Source of the DNA: Hyphomicrobiales bacterium
GTDB lineage: Bacteria > Pseudomonadota > Alphaproteobacteria > Rhizobiales > Rhizobiaceae
NCBI GenBank assembly: GCA_900466945.1
Contig: UBNV01000003.1
Coordinates: 186,001 to 250,000, forward strand
Direction: 5' to 3'
DNA length: 64,000 nucleotides
Part shown: positions 9,017 through 17,177 of the stretch, piece after piece
Layout: the number at the start of each line of letters is the position of its first letter
Position numbering within the stretch: the stretch's first letter is position 1
Position numbers and translations under genes: made by a program
Notes under the pieces: generated by a model
Databases searched by the model: none
Told to the model about the DNA's origin: nothing
Seen by the model: the letters and a program-made list of their open reading frames with translations, nothing else

Positions 9017-10102
9017 ATGAAACTCTCATTTCGTGCCTTAACACAGTCCCTCATCATCATCACCGGCACCTGCCTCGCCTTGGCCGGAAGCGCTTTCGCG
9101 GCGCCCAAGACGTCCTTCAAGGTCGGCTACACCATTTATGTCGGCTTCATGCCGATGGGCTATCTCAAGGATAGCGGCATCCTGAAGAAGTGGGCCGACA
9201 AATACGGTATCGAAATCGAGATGATGGCGGTGAACGACTATGTCGGCTCGATCAACCAGTTCATCGCCGGCGACCTGGATGCCGTCGGCGTGGCGGGTAT
9301 GGACGCGCTCACCATGCCGGCGGCCGGCGGGGTCGACACTTCGATTTTCCTGATCACCGACTATTCGAACGGCAATGACGTGCTGATGTCGAAATCCGCG
9401 TCTTCGATCGCCGAGTTGAAGGACAAGGAAGTCTATCTCGTCGAATACAGCGTCTCGCACTACCTGCTCAATCGCGCCCTCGTGCTGAACGGCATGAGTG
9501 GTGTTGGCGAGGTCAAGACGGTCAACATTTCCGATGCAGACATTGCGGCCGCCTATCTCGCCAATCCGGACATTCAGAACGCGGCCGCCTGGAAGCCGAT
9601 GACCGCGGACATGATATCAGGCTCACCCGACACCAAGGTCCTGTTCGATAGCGCCCAGATCCCGGGCGAAATCATGGACGTCTTTATCGGCAATACCGAG
9701 GTGCTCAAGGAAAACCCGGCCTTCGGCAAGGCGCTGACAGGCGCCTGGTATGAAGCCCTGGCCGCCATCAAGGCTGGTGGCGAGGCCGCCAAGCCGGTGA
9801 ACGAGTATATGGCCAGTGCGCTCGGAACGGATCAGGCCGGTCTCAAGACCCAGATCGACACGACCTTCTTCTTTTATACGCCAGCGGAGGCGGTGACATT
9901 CCTGACCGATGCCAAGACCGGCACGATCATGGATGACATCCGCAAATTCTCCTTCGACCGAGGCCTGTTCGGCCAGGGCGCGACGAGTGTCGACGCCATC
10001 GGCATCGAGCTTGCCGACGGAACCGTGCTCGGCGATCCGGCAAATGTGAAGCTTCGGGTCGATGCGTCCTGCGCCAAGCTGGGCGCAGAAGGCGGTCTCT
10101 GA
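9017..10102 (+). CDS. ABC transporter substrate-binding protein, NitT/TauT type
   Basis: A 361-residue periplasmic binding protein with a Sec signal peptide (hydrophobic stretch ending AGSAFA, cleavage before APKT). The mature start KTSFKVGYTIYVGFMPMGY, then KKWADKYGIEIE and MDALTMPAAGGVDT, resembles the binding-protein subfamily found beside urea carboxylase genes, a specialised branch of the nitrate/sulfonate/taurine type. No urea carboxylase is visible here. Instead the operon continues with permease, ATPase, FMN monooxygenase and flavin reductase. The ligand is therefore unknown; a small amide, urea-like, sulfonate or aminopolycarboxylate compound would all fit. The ATG at 9017 is chosen because it gives the signal peptide; an in-frame upstream start at 8993 adds eight unneeded residues. 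Confidence 0.88.
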   Translation: MKLSFRALTQSLIIITGTCLALAGSAFAAPKTSFKVGYTIYVGFMPMGYLKDSGILKKWADKYGIEIEMMAVNDYVGSINQFIAGDLDAVGVAGMDALTMPAAGGVDTSIFLITDYSNGNDVLMSKSASSIAELKDKEVYLVEYSVSHYLLNRALVLNGMSGVGEVKTVNISDADIAAAYLANPDIQNAAAWKPMTADMISGSPDTKVLFDSAQIPGEIMDVFIGNTEVLKENPAFGKALTGAWYEALAAIKAGGEAAKPVNEYMASALGTDQAGLKTQIDTTFFFYTPAEAVTFLTDAKTGTIMDDIRKFSFDRGLFGQGATSVDAIGIELADGTVLGDPANVKLRVDASCAKLGAEGGL

Positions 10103-10137
10103 GGTAGGGCGAACGGCAAAGGGAAGGGCGGCAAGTT

Positions 10138-10956
10138 ATGAAACGCATCATCAACTACCCTCCTTCCCGTGGCCAGGCCCTGTTCCTCGGGGTCCTGCCC
10201 TTCCTGCTGATCCTCCTGGCCTATGTGCTTGCCTCCGAAGCGCGCCTGTCCGTCAACCCGACGGACAAGCTGATGCCGGCGCTATCTTCCTTCGTTGCGG
10301 CCATGCAGCGCCTCATGTTCGAGCCGGATCGCGCCAGCGGATCGCTGCTGTTCTGGTATGACACCTATCTCAGTCTCTGGCGCCTCGTCGTCGGGCTCGG
10401 CATTTCCGCGGTGATGGGCCTTGTGTTCGGCGCCCCGATCGGCTTCATCCCGCAATTGCGGGCCGCCTTCGATCCTGTGCTGGCTGCCATCTCGCTCGTG
10501 CCGCCGCTGGCCGTCCTGCCGATCCTGTTCATCCTGTTCGGGCTCGGCGAGGTCTCCAAGATCGTACTCATCGTCTTCGGTGTCGCGCCCTTCCTGATGC
10601 GCGACGTGGTGTTGCGCGTCGATGCGATCCCGCGCGAGCAGATCATCAAGGCCCAGACACTGGGTGGCTCCACCTGGCACATGCTGATCCACATCGTCCT
10701 GCCGCAAGTCATGCCGGGATTGATCAATGCCGTCAGGCTCTCGCTCGGCGCAACCTGGCTCTTCGTCATCGCAGCCGAGGCGATCACCGCGGAAGGCGGC
10801 CTTGGATACCGCATATTCCTAGTCCGCCGCTATCTCGCGATGGATATCATCCTGCCTTACGTCATCTGGATCACGCTGCTCGCCTTTCTAGTCGATCTCG
10901 CACTCCGCAAGCTGTCGGCCTGGCTCTTCCCCTGGTCGGTCTTGAAGGAGGGCTGA
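10138..10956 (+). CDS. ABC transporter permease, NitT/TauT type
   Basis: A 272-residue inner-membrane permease with about six helices of the BPD_transp_1 fold. The EAA-like cytoplasmic loop is visible as REQIIKAQTLGGSTWHMLIHIVLP (residues ~165-190), which contacts the ATPase. Two copies would form the homodimeric channel, as only one permease gene is present. It lies 36 bp after the binding protein and 1 bp before the ATPase gene, in one operon. Confidence 0.93.
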   Translation: MKRIINYPPSRGQALFLGVLPFLLILLAYVLASEARLSVNPTDKLMPALSSFVAAMQRLMFEPDRASGSLLFWYDTYLSLWRLVVGLGISAVMGLVFGAPIGFIPQLRAAFDPVLAAISLVPPLAVLPILFILFGLGEVSKIVLIVFGVAPFLMRDVVLRVDAIPREQIIKAQTLGGSTWHMLIHIVLPQVMPGLINAVRLSLGATWLFVIAAEAITAEGGLGYRIFLVRRYLAMDIILPYVIWITLLAFLVDLALRKLSAWLFPWSVLKEG

Positions 10957-10957
10957 G

Positions 10958-11746
10958 ATGGTCGAGATTGTCTTCGACAAGGTCTGGAAGGAATACGGCG
11001 ATGCCATCATTCTGGAAAATGTCTGCCTGACCCTGAAGGACCACGAATTCCTCTCGATCGTCGGTCCAAGCGGAGTGGGCAAGACGACACTGCTGCGCTT
11101 GCTGCTCAGCCAGGAAGTCCCGACACGCGGAGAGATCCGCATCGACGGCCAGCCGATCGCAGGCGAACCGACGGATGATCGTGGCGTCGTCTTCCAGCGC
11201 TATTCCGTCTTCCCGCACAAGACGGTGCTCGGTAATCTGATGCTCGGGATGCAATGGCGGGGCTCTCCCTTTTTCGGCAGGCTCTTCGGCTCGCGCCGCA
11301 AGGCGCTGCTCGAGCGCGCTCACTTCCTGCTCGAGCGGGTCGGCTTGAAGGACGCGATCGACAAATATCCGCAGCAGCTGTCGGGCGGCATGCAACAGCG
11401 TCTCGCCATAGCTCAGGCGCTGACCATGCGGCCGAAGGTGCTGTTGCTCGACGAACCCTTCGGAGCCCTCGACCCTGTGACCCGCAAGAGCATGCATGTA
11501 CTGATCCGCGAATTGTGGACCGAGCGCCAGATGACCATCGTCATGGTGACCCACGACATGGGCGAGGCTTTTGAGCTCGGCACCCGCGTCATCGCGATCG
11601 ATAAGCACCGCAAGGATCCGCAGGCGCCCGAGCGCTATGGCGCCGGCATCATTTCCGATTTCGAGGCAAAGCCGCGCATCGTGCGCGATTCCGCCCGCTT
11701 CGAGCTCGGCCGTTCCAAGATCATCCCTCTCCAGACTGCCCGTTGA
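10958..11746 (+). CDS. ABC transporter ATP-binding protein, NitT/TauT type
   Basis: A 262-residue ATPase that powers the importer. Walker A GPSGVGKTT is near residue 36, the signature LSGGMQQR near residue 141, Walker B VLLLDEPFGALD near residue 162, and the switch histidine in MVTHD. It matches SsuB/TauB/NrtD-type ATPases. The C-terminal ~50 residues, beyond the nucleotide-binding domain, have no recognised domain. The gene follows the permease directly and precedes the monooxygenase by 15 bp with a good AGGAGG. Confidence 0.94.
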   Translation: MVEIVFDKVWKEYGDAIILENVCLTLKDHEFLSIVGPSGVGKTTLLRLLLSQEVPTRGEIRIDGQPIAGEPTDDRGVVFQRYSVFPHKTVLGNLMLGMQWRGSPFFGRLFGSRRKALLERAHFLLERVGLKDAIDKYPQQLSGGMQQRLAIAQALTMRPKVLLLDEPFGALDPVTRKSMHVLIRELWTERQMTIVMVTHDMGEAFELGTRVIAIDKHRKDPQAPERYGAGIISDFEAKPRIVRDSARFELGRSKIIPLQTAR

Positions 11747-11761
11747 TAAAGGAGGCCTCCT

Positions 11762-13072
11762 ATGCCCAAGAAGATGCACCTCGCCTGGTTCATGAACTTC
11801 ACCCCTGACGAATGGCGTGAGCCCTTCGGCCAGGGCGGCAATCCCTGGGACGGGCGCTTCTACATGGAAATGGCCCAGACACTGGAGCGCGCCTGCTTCG
11901 ACTACATCATGATCGAGGACAAGCTGATGGTGCCGCAGACCTATGGCGGCTCGCGCGATTTTGCGCTGAAGAACGCCATGATGGTGCCGAAACACGATCC
12001 GGCGCCGCTTGCCACCGCCATGGGCATGGCAACCTCGCGGCTTGGCGTCGTCGCGACCATGTCAACCATGGCCTATCCGCCCTTTCTGCTGGCGCGCCTC
12101 TGCTCGACCATCGACAGCCTGACGCGTGGTCGCTTCGGCTGGAACATCGTGACCAGCGCCGAGGATCTGGCGGCCAAGAACTTCAACATGGACAAGCTGC
12201 CACTGCGCGAGACGCGCTACGAGATGGCGGAAGAGTACATGGAGGTCGTCAACAAGCTCTTCGACAGCTGGGACAAGGATGCCGTCGTTCTCGACCGCGA
12301 AAAGGGGATCTACGTGGATCCCTCCAAGGTGCGCACGATCGATCACGTCGGCAAACACTATCAGGTGCGCGGCCCGCTCAACACCGTGCCGTCGCCGCAG
12401 CACCGGCCGATCTATGTCCAGGCGGGTGCCTCGCCGCGCGGTCGCGACTTTGCAGCACGTTTCGCCGACTCGATCATCTCGGTCGCATCAGGCGTCGCCG
12501 AGATGAAGGCCTTCCGCGACGATATCCGCGCGCGTGCGGCAAAGGCGGGCCGCGACCCGGATGAGATCAAGGTGCTTTTCTGCATCACGCCGACACTGGG
12601 CGAGACGGAGTTCGAGGCACAGGAAAAATACAAGCGGCAGATGTCGTCCGAATACTTCATCACCGACACGCTGGCATCCATCTCTGCGATCACCGAGATC
12701 GACTTCTCGCAATTCGACCTCGACAAGCCGCTGCCCGAAAAGCTCGTGACCAACGGCGAATCCGGCTCGCTGGACAAGTTCCAGCAATGGGGGAGCGGCA
12801 AGACGCTGCGCGAACTGGTCGTCTCCGGCGGCGGGGGCCTCGTCTCCTCCGTCGAGCTGATCGGCACCCCGGACCAAGTGGCCGAACGCATGGGCGAGGT
12901 CATGGAGGAAGTCGGCGGCGACGGCTTCCTGGTGACGACGCCGGTCTTGCGCGTCAGCCGCCGCTATCTGGCGGAAGTGGCCGATGGCCTCGTTCCGGCG
13001 CTCCAGAAGCGTGGCCTCGCCCGCACCCAGTACAAACACGAACTCCTGCGCGACAACCTGCGGGAATTCTGA
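11762..13072 (+). CDS. FMN-dependent monooxygenase, NtaA/SnaA/DmoA family
   Basis: A 436-residue luciferase-like flavin monooxygenase of the NtaA/SnaA/DszA/DmoA branch (cytoplasmic TIM barrel). It would use FMNH2 and O2 to oxidise a small substrate. Family segments include GGNPWDGRFY near the N-terminus, GRFGWNIVTS around residue 126 and the flavin-phosphate region QAGASPRGRDFAARFAD around residue 220. Relatives cleave C-N bonds in aminopolycarboxylates (NtaA, EmoA), C-S bonds in dimethyl sulfide (DmoA) or dibenzothiophene sulfone (DszA). Sequence reading cannot choose among these. The upstream importer and downstream flavin reductase argue for a dedicated scavenging pathway for nitrogen or sulfur. 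Confidence 0.9.
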   Translation: MPKKMHLAWFMNFTPDEWREPFGQGGNPWDGRFYMEMAQTLERACFDYIMIEDKLMVPQTYGGSRDFALKNAMMVPKHDPAPLATAMGMATSRLGVVATMSTMAYPPFLLARLCSTIDSLTRGRFGWNIVTSAEDLAAKNFNMDKLPLRETRYEMAEEYMEVVNKLFDSWDKDAVVLDREKGIYVDPSKVRTIDHVGKHYQVRGPLNTVPSPQHRPIYVQAGASPRGRDFAARFADSIISVASGVAEMKAFRDDIRARAAKAGRDPDEIKVLFCITPTLGETEFEAQEKYKRQMSSEYFITDTLASISAITEIDFSQFDLDKPLPEKLVTNGESGSLDKFQQWGSGKTLRELVVSGGGGLVSSVELIGTPDQVAERMGEVMEEVGGDGFLVTTPVLRVSRRYLAEVADGLVPALQKRGLARTQYKHELLRDNLREF

Positions 13073-13145
13073 GTTCTCCGAGGTTGGGCCTCCAACGCCC
13101 GACCTTGTTGCCCATCCTTTGATCCGAGTGACAAGGAGAAAGACA

Positions 13146-13673
13146 ATGTCAGCGATTTCGGCAGAGCCGCATCCGGCAGTATCCGCCTTTTCCCCGGTAG
13201 CCCGAGAAACCTATCGCGACGGCATGGCGTCGCTGGCGGCCGCCGTCAACCTGATCACCACCGATGGGGCGGGCGGGCTTGCCGGCTACACCGCAACCGC
13301 TGTGACCAGCGTGACCGACGATCCGCCGACGCTGCTCGTTTGCCTCAACCGCGCAAGTTCGGCGGCGCCTGCCGTCCTCGCCAACAAGGTTCTGTGCGTC
13401 AACGCATTGGCACCCGGCCACGAAACGGTGTCGTCACTGTTCGGCGGAAAGACGCCCATGGCAGAGCGTTTCGCTTCGGCGGAATGGACGAAGGGCAAGA
13501 CGGGCGCGCCCGTGCTCCACGATGCACTGGTCTCTTTCGATTGCATCATTTCCGAAATGGTGGAAGTCGGGACCCATTTCATCCTGATGTGTCAGGTCGT
13601 CGATGTGCTCGCCAATGATCGCGAGGCCGCACTCGTCTACTTCCGCCGTGCCTATCAGGCCGTCAGCGCCTGA
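13146..13673 (+). CDS. Flavin reductase (NtaB/RutF type)
   Basis: A 175-residue FMN reductase of the flavin_Reduct (DIM6/NTAB) family. Conserved stretches are TTDGAGGLAGYTATAVTSVTDDPP (flavin binding, residues ~40-62) and the CxN-type segment VLCVNALAPGHE. It should supply FMNH2 from NAD(P)H to the monooxygenase encoded just upstream, as in other two-component systems. The ATG at 13146 follows AAGGAG at good spacing; the longer open frame from 12984 overlaps the monooxygenase and is rejected. It is the last gene of the operon. Confidence 0.92.
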   Translation: MSAISAEPHPAVSAFSPVARETYRDGMASLAAAVNLITTDGAGGLAGYTATAVTSVTDDPPTLLVCLNRASSAAPAVLANKVLCVNALAPGHETVSSLFGGKTPMAERFASAEWTKGKTGAPVLHDALVSFDCIISEMVEVGTHFILMCQVVDVLANDREAALVYFRRAYQAVSA

Positions 13674-13726
13674 TCATTTGACGGCATCCTGGCCGATGGT
13701 GCTGACGCCCTTCCAGGCAGCTAGCC

Positions 13727-15082
13727 TCAACCGCCCGTCATTTGTGGGAACGAGAGTTCACACTGGAACCCTGTCTGTGCATCCGGCAGACCGACGGTTC
13801 TCAAGATCATCTTGCCGTTCATCTGCTCTACCAGCTTGTCGACGATGGCAAGGCCGAGGCCGGAGCCGGGCTTGCTCGTCTGGCCGCGCTTGAAACGCGC
13901 GCGGTAGACATTGATGTCTGGATCGAGTGCGCCGGCTACGGCGTTGGTCACGGTGATCCGCCCATCCGCGGTCATGGACACGGTGATCGGCTGGCCCGCC
14001 GTGCCATAGCGATGGGCGTTTTCCAAAAGGTTGTTGAAAGCGATGGCAAAGGCGTCCGGATCGACCGCGCGGGGCAGCGTCGATAAGGCGGAAGTCCGGT
14101 AGACCTCTATGATCGTCTCCTGATGAGAGCGCCGGAAGGCTTCGACGAGCAGTGTTACGAGCCCGACGAGATCCACGGAAGTCGTCGATACCCCGATGCC
14201 GGCCTCGGCGCGGGAAAGCTGAAGCAGCTTTTCCAGCATCAAGGTCAGCCGCCGCAGCGCCTCCAGCACGCGATCTGCCCGCGAGCGATCCTGGCTCTCG
14301 GTCAACTGGCCGGCGAGCAGTTCCATCTGGGCGAGCGCCCCGGCAAGCGGCGTCCTCAGTTCATGGGCACTGTTGGCCGCGAGGTCCCGCTCGGCCTGCA
14401 AGGCGTGTTTCAAGCGTCCGAGAAGCGTATTGACCGAACCCGGGATCGAGGCGATCTCCGTCGGCAGGCCGGCAAGTCCGATGGGTTCAAGGTTGGTCCC
14501 GTCGCGCGTGATGATCGCATCGCGCAATTCGTTGACCGGCCGGGTCGCCCGCACGACGACCCAACGGGTGGCGAACATGCCGAGCGGCAGCAGCAGCAGG
14601 ATCGGAAGCAGGAGCGTCAACGCGCTTTCGAGTGTCGCCTCTCGACGATGGGCGAGCGAATCCGCGACCTGGACGAATAGCGTGTCACTGACCGTCGCGA
14701 TCGTGAAGATCCGCTGATCTTCGCCACTCCAGAACCCGGATTGCAGTGGCGCAGGATAGGGCTCCGAACCGACATTGTGCGAATGCAGCAGGACGCGTCC
14801 CGATGCATCGCGAACCTGATAGGTCAGATACTCGTCCGCGGTCCCGGGCGTCAGCGCCGAGACCTGGTTCGGAACGCTTGCCGCGTCGCGGCGGAAATAG
14901 TCGTCGACCACGAGCGGAGCCAGTCGCTCGGTAGTCTCCTGCAGGCCGCTGTCGAAGACTTCGTCGAACTCGGAGCGCATCACATGGATGGCGAGTCCGA
15001 CGCCGATGGTCCAGAAGACGGCGAGCAGGATCGAAATGGACAGGACGAGGCGTCCGGCGAGGCTACGGGGCTTAACTGGCAT
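13727..15082 (-). CDS. Sensor histidine kinase
   Basis: A 451-residue membrane kinase partnered with the adjacent response regulator. It has an N-terminal transmembrane helix (~12-34), a periplasmic sensor of about 120 residues (~35-155), a second helix (~156-177), a linker, then HisKA with His240 in NSAHELRTPLAG and a HATPase domain with the N box NLLENAHRYG and G box GSGLGLAIV. The type resembles QseC/TctE/PmrB kinases, which sense cations or small acids. The gene overlaps the regulator by 11 bp. The divergent PepSY and cytochrome b561 genes are the probable targets. Confidence 0.93.
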   Translation of the reverse strand: MPVKPRSLAGRLVLSISILLAVFWTIGVGLAIHVMRSEFDEVFDSGLQETTERLAPLVVDDYFRRDAASVPNQVSALTPGTADEYLTYQVRDASGRVLLHSHNVGSEPYPAPLQSGFWSGEDQRIFTIATVSDTLFVQVADSLAHRREATLESALTLLLPILLLLPLGMFATRWVVVRATRPVNELRDAIITRDGTNLEPIGLAGLPTEIASIPGSVNTLLGRLKHALQAERDLAANSAHELRTPLAGALAQMELLAGQLTESQDRSRADRVLEALRRLTLMLEKLLQLSRAEAGIGVSTTSVDLVGLVTLLVEAFRRSHQETIIEVYRTSALSTLPRAVDPDAFAIAFNNLLENAHRYGTAGQPITVSMTADGRITVTNAVAGALDPDINVYRARFKRGQTSKPGSGLGLAIVDKLVEQMNGKMILRTVGLPDAQTGFQCELSFPQMTGG

Positions 15083-15740
15083 CGGAGGAAATCCTGTAAC
15101 CGATACCGCGCACGGTCTCGATGGCCTGCTTGCCGAGCTTGCGCCTCAGGCGGCTGACATAGACCTCGACGGTATTGCTTTCGACCTCCGCGCCGAATTC
15201 GTAGAGTGCCTCTTCGATCTGCGCCTTGGAGACGATCGCGCGCTTGCGCGCGATGAGGCGATCGAGCACTGCCCATTCACGCGAGGACAGCTGGATATCC
15301 TCTCCATCAGGGCCGGCGATCCGCCTCTCGGACGGGTAGACCGCGATGCCGTCGATTGTCAGCGCGGGAAGCTTGTGCGTTCCGTAACGTCGGGACACGG
15401 CATGGATGCGAGCCTGCAACTCGCCGAGATCGACGGGCTTAACGAGATAGTCATCGGCGCCTGCGTTCAGCCCTGCGATCCGGTCCGAAATCTGATCGTG
15501 AGCAGTCATGATGATCACGGGGACCTCGTCGCGGCGAGCGCGGAGCCCCTTCAGGATGTCGAGCCCGCTGCCGTCGGGCAGGCGAAGATCAAGGAGGATC
15601 AGGTCATACTCGGCAGCCGCAAGGCTCGCCTCGGCTTCGTCGCGCGACAGCGCCCAATCCACGGCATGGCCCTGACGATGCACATGCGTTTTCACCGCAT
15701 CGCCGAGCATTTCATCGTCTTCGACCAGCAAGACCCGCAT
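15072..15740 (-). CDS. OmpR/PhoB-family response regulator
   Basis: A 222-residue regulator: receiver domain with acidic pair ED8-9, phospho-acceptor Asp51 (LILLDLRLPDGSG) and KP at 100-101 region, then a winged-helix Trans_reg_C domain (ending RRKLGKQAIETVRGIGYRI). The start is the ATG at 15740, placing MRVLLVEDDE at the N-terminus; a 51-residue upstream extension in frame is not part of the family. Promoter lies in the 156-bp region shared with the divergent PepSY gene. Confidence 0.95.
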   Translation of the reverse strand: MRVLLVEDDEMLGDAVKTHVHRQGHAVDWALSRDEAEASLAAAEYDLILLDLRLPDGSGLDILKGLRARRDEVPVIIMTAHDQISDRIAGLNAGADDYLVKPVDLGELQARIHAVSRRYGTHKLPALTIDGIAVYPSERRIAGPDGEDIQLSSREWAVLDRLIARKRAIVSKAQIEEALYEFGAEVESNTVEVYVSRLRRKLGKQAIETVRGIGYRISSDAS

Positions 15741-15777
15741 ACATTCACCCCTGTCCAAGAGACCTGAATCCCTTGTC

Positions 15778-15803
15778 GCTGCTGAAACTGACAGGCTGCT
15801 GAA
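15778..15803. promoter_or_regulatory. Direct repeat in divergent promoter, candidate regulator site
   Basis: GCTGCTGAA occurs at 15778-15786 and again at 15795-15803, 17 bp start to start, between the response regulator and the PepSY gene. OmpR-type regulators bind tandem repeats, but they are usually spaced 10-11 bp, so the assignment is weak. Confidence 0.25.
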
Positions 15804-15896
15804 CCGCCCGCAAGGACTTCGACAGGCCTTCAGGTGAATGTCAGCTTGCCGCTCGATGATCCATGCGTGTCCAAAACTAGGAAAGGAACACATTCC

Positions 15897-16163
15897 ATGC
15901 GCAAGATCATCATCGCACTCGGCCTCGTCGCAGCTTTCGGCGGCACCGCTCTCGCTTCGGAAAAATGCAGCGTCGCCATGGCCGACTGGCAGCCCCGCGA
16001 AGCGCTTCAGACCAAGCTCGAAGGCGAGGGCTGGAAGGTTCGTTCGATCAAGACCGAAGACGGTTGTTATGAAGCCTATGCCATCAATGCCGAGGGCCAG
16101 AAGATCGAAGCCTATTTCAACCCGCAGACCTTCCAGTCGGTCGACATGAAGATCGAGGACTGA
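15897..16163 (+). CDS. Small periplasmic PepSY-domain protein
   Basis: An 88-residue secreted protein: signal peptide ending in GTALA (cleavage before SEKCS), then a single PepSY-like unit in which AMADWQPREALQTKLEGEGW and GCYEAYAINAEGQKIEAYFN are visible. Two cysteines (in KCS and GCY) could form a disulfide. Small PepSY proteins often sit beside cytochrome b561 genes and PmrAB/QseBC-type systems, as here. Their biochemical role is unknown. The ATG at 15897 lies downstream of AAAGGAA; the cytochrome gene follows 3 bp after the stop. Confidence 0.85.
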   Translation: MRKIIIALGLVAAFGGTALASEKCSVAMADWQPREALQTKLEGEGWKVRSIKTEDGCYEAYAINAEGQKIEAYFNPQTFQSVDMKIED

Positions 16164-16166
16164 TCC

Positions 16167-16706
16167 ATGACGTCAACAGTCAAGGTCTGGGATCGTCCGG
16201 TCCGGCTCTTTCACTGGAGCCTCGCGGGCACAGTCGCCTTGTGCTGGTTGACGGCGGACGAGTTGCAGAGCCTGCATGAGGTGGCAGGCTATGCGGCCGC
16301 AGGACTGATTGGCCTGCGGCTCGTGCTCGGTATCGCCGGGACCCGCTATGCGCGCTTCAGCCAGTTCATCCGCTCCCCGAAGCGGACGCTGGCTTATGCC
16401 GGCGACGTCGTCCGCCACAAGGAGCCCCGCTATCTCGGCCATAACCCGCTCGGCGCAGCCATGGTGGTCGTGTTGATGGGGATGGTCGGCGGGATCGCTC
16501 TCACCGGCTGGATGCAGACGACGGATGCCTATTGGGGCGTCGAATGGGTGGAGGAAGTTCACGAAGCCCTTGCCCAGTTGCTCCTGGTGGCCATCGCCCT
16601 GCATGTTGCCGGTGTGATCCATGCCAGCCTCCGCCATCGTGAAAACCTGGTACTTGCCATGCTGACCGGTCACAAGCGCGCACCGAAGGTCGGAGACGTC
16701 CTCTGA
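16167..16706 (+). CDS. Cytochrome b561 family membrane protein
   Basis: A 179-residue di-heme b-type cytochrome with four transmembrane helices of the Ni-hydrogenase/CybB type. It opens with VWDRPVRLFHWSLA, whose histidine is a heme ligand; further candidate ligands are the His of LHEVAGYAAAGLIGLR and those of EVHEALAQLLLVAIALHVAG. It likely passes electrons between the quinone pool and a periplasmic partner. It is transcribed with the PepSY gene and ends in a strong terminator. Confidence 0.92.
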   Translation: MTSTVKVWDRPVRLFHWSLAGTVALCWLTADELQSLHEVAGYAAAGLIGLRLVLGIAGTRYARFSQFIRSPKRTLAYAGDVVRHKEPRYLGHNPLGAAMVVVLMGMVGGIALTGWMQTTDAYWGVEWVEEVHEALAQLLLVAIALHVAGVIHASLRHRENLVLAMLTGHKRAPKVGDVL

Positions 16707-16729
16707 AGCAGAATATTCTAACGAAACAA

Positions 16730-16759
16730 GGGACGCTGCAGACCGCAGCGTCCCTTTCT
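16730..16759 (+). terminator. Intrinsic terminator after cytochrome b561 gene
   Basis: A perfect 10-bp stem GGGACGCTGC / GCAGCGTCCC (16730-16739 and 16745-16754) with a 5-nt loop, followed by TTTCT. It is preceded by AA, so it could also work partially for the convergent dgkA transcript. Confidence 0.85.
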
Positions 16760-16785
16760 GTTGTGACCACCCGGATCGAATAGCT

Positions 16786-17169
16786 TCAGGCGCGAAGGTG
16801 AAGCGCGAGGGCATAGATCAGCAGGATGGAATTGGCGGAAATCAGGCAGAAGACGGCAAGTGACCCGAGATCCTTTGCGTGCTTTCCCGTGTCAGACATC
16901 TCGGGGGAGATGCGATCGATGATTTCCTCGATCGCCGTGTTCACCGCTTCCATCGCGATCAGAAGCAGGAACAGTACGGCCGCAGACAGCCGGACAGCAA
17001 CCGTGACCTCCATCACGGAGTAAGCCACCAGCAGGCCGAGCCCAGCAACGACCTCCTGGCGGAACGCCGCCTCCCTTGCAAGTCGGGTTACACCTCCGGC
17101 CGAGTATCCGGCCGCCGCCCAGAGATGGGAAAGCCCGGCACGCTTTGCCGGCGCGAGATTGTGCGTCAT
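16786..17169 (-). CDS. dgkA: Diacylglycerol kinase DgkA
   Basis: A 127-residue trimeric membrane kinase that converts diacylglycerol to phosphatidic acid with ATP. It has an amphipathic N-terminus and three transmembrane helices. The active-site segments EAVNTAIEEIIDRIS and KHAKDLGSLAVFC match the family. The ATG at 17169 gives normal length; a longer frame reading into eptA is rejected. It begins 8 bp after the eptA stop. EptA releases diacylglycerol when it takes phosphoethanolamine from phosphatidylethanolamine, so DgkA would recycle that by-product. Confidence 0.95.
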   Translation of the reverse strand: MTHNLAPAKRAGLSHLWAAAGYSAGGVTRLAREAAFRQEVVAGLGLLVAYSVMEVTVAVRLSAAVLFLLLIAMEAVNTAIEEIIDRISPEMSDTGKHAKDLGSLAVFCLISANSILLIYALALHLRA

Positions 17170-17177
17170 GAGGAAGC

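Noticed and set aside
9017..13673. A urea carboxylase pathway
   Set aside because: The binding protein resembles that subfamily, but no carboxylase, allophanate hydrolase or associated aminomethyltransferase genes are in the operon.
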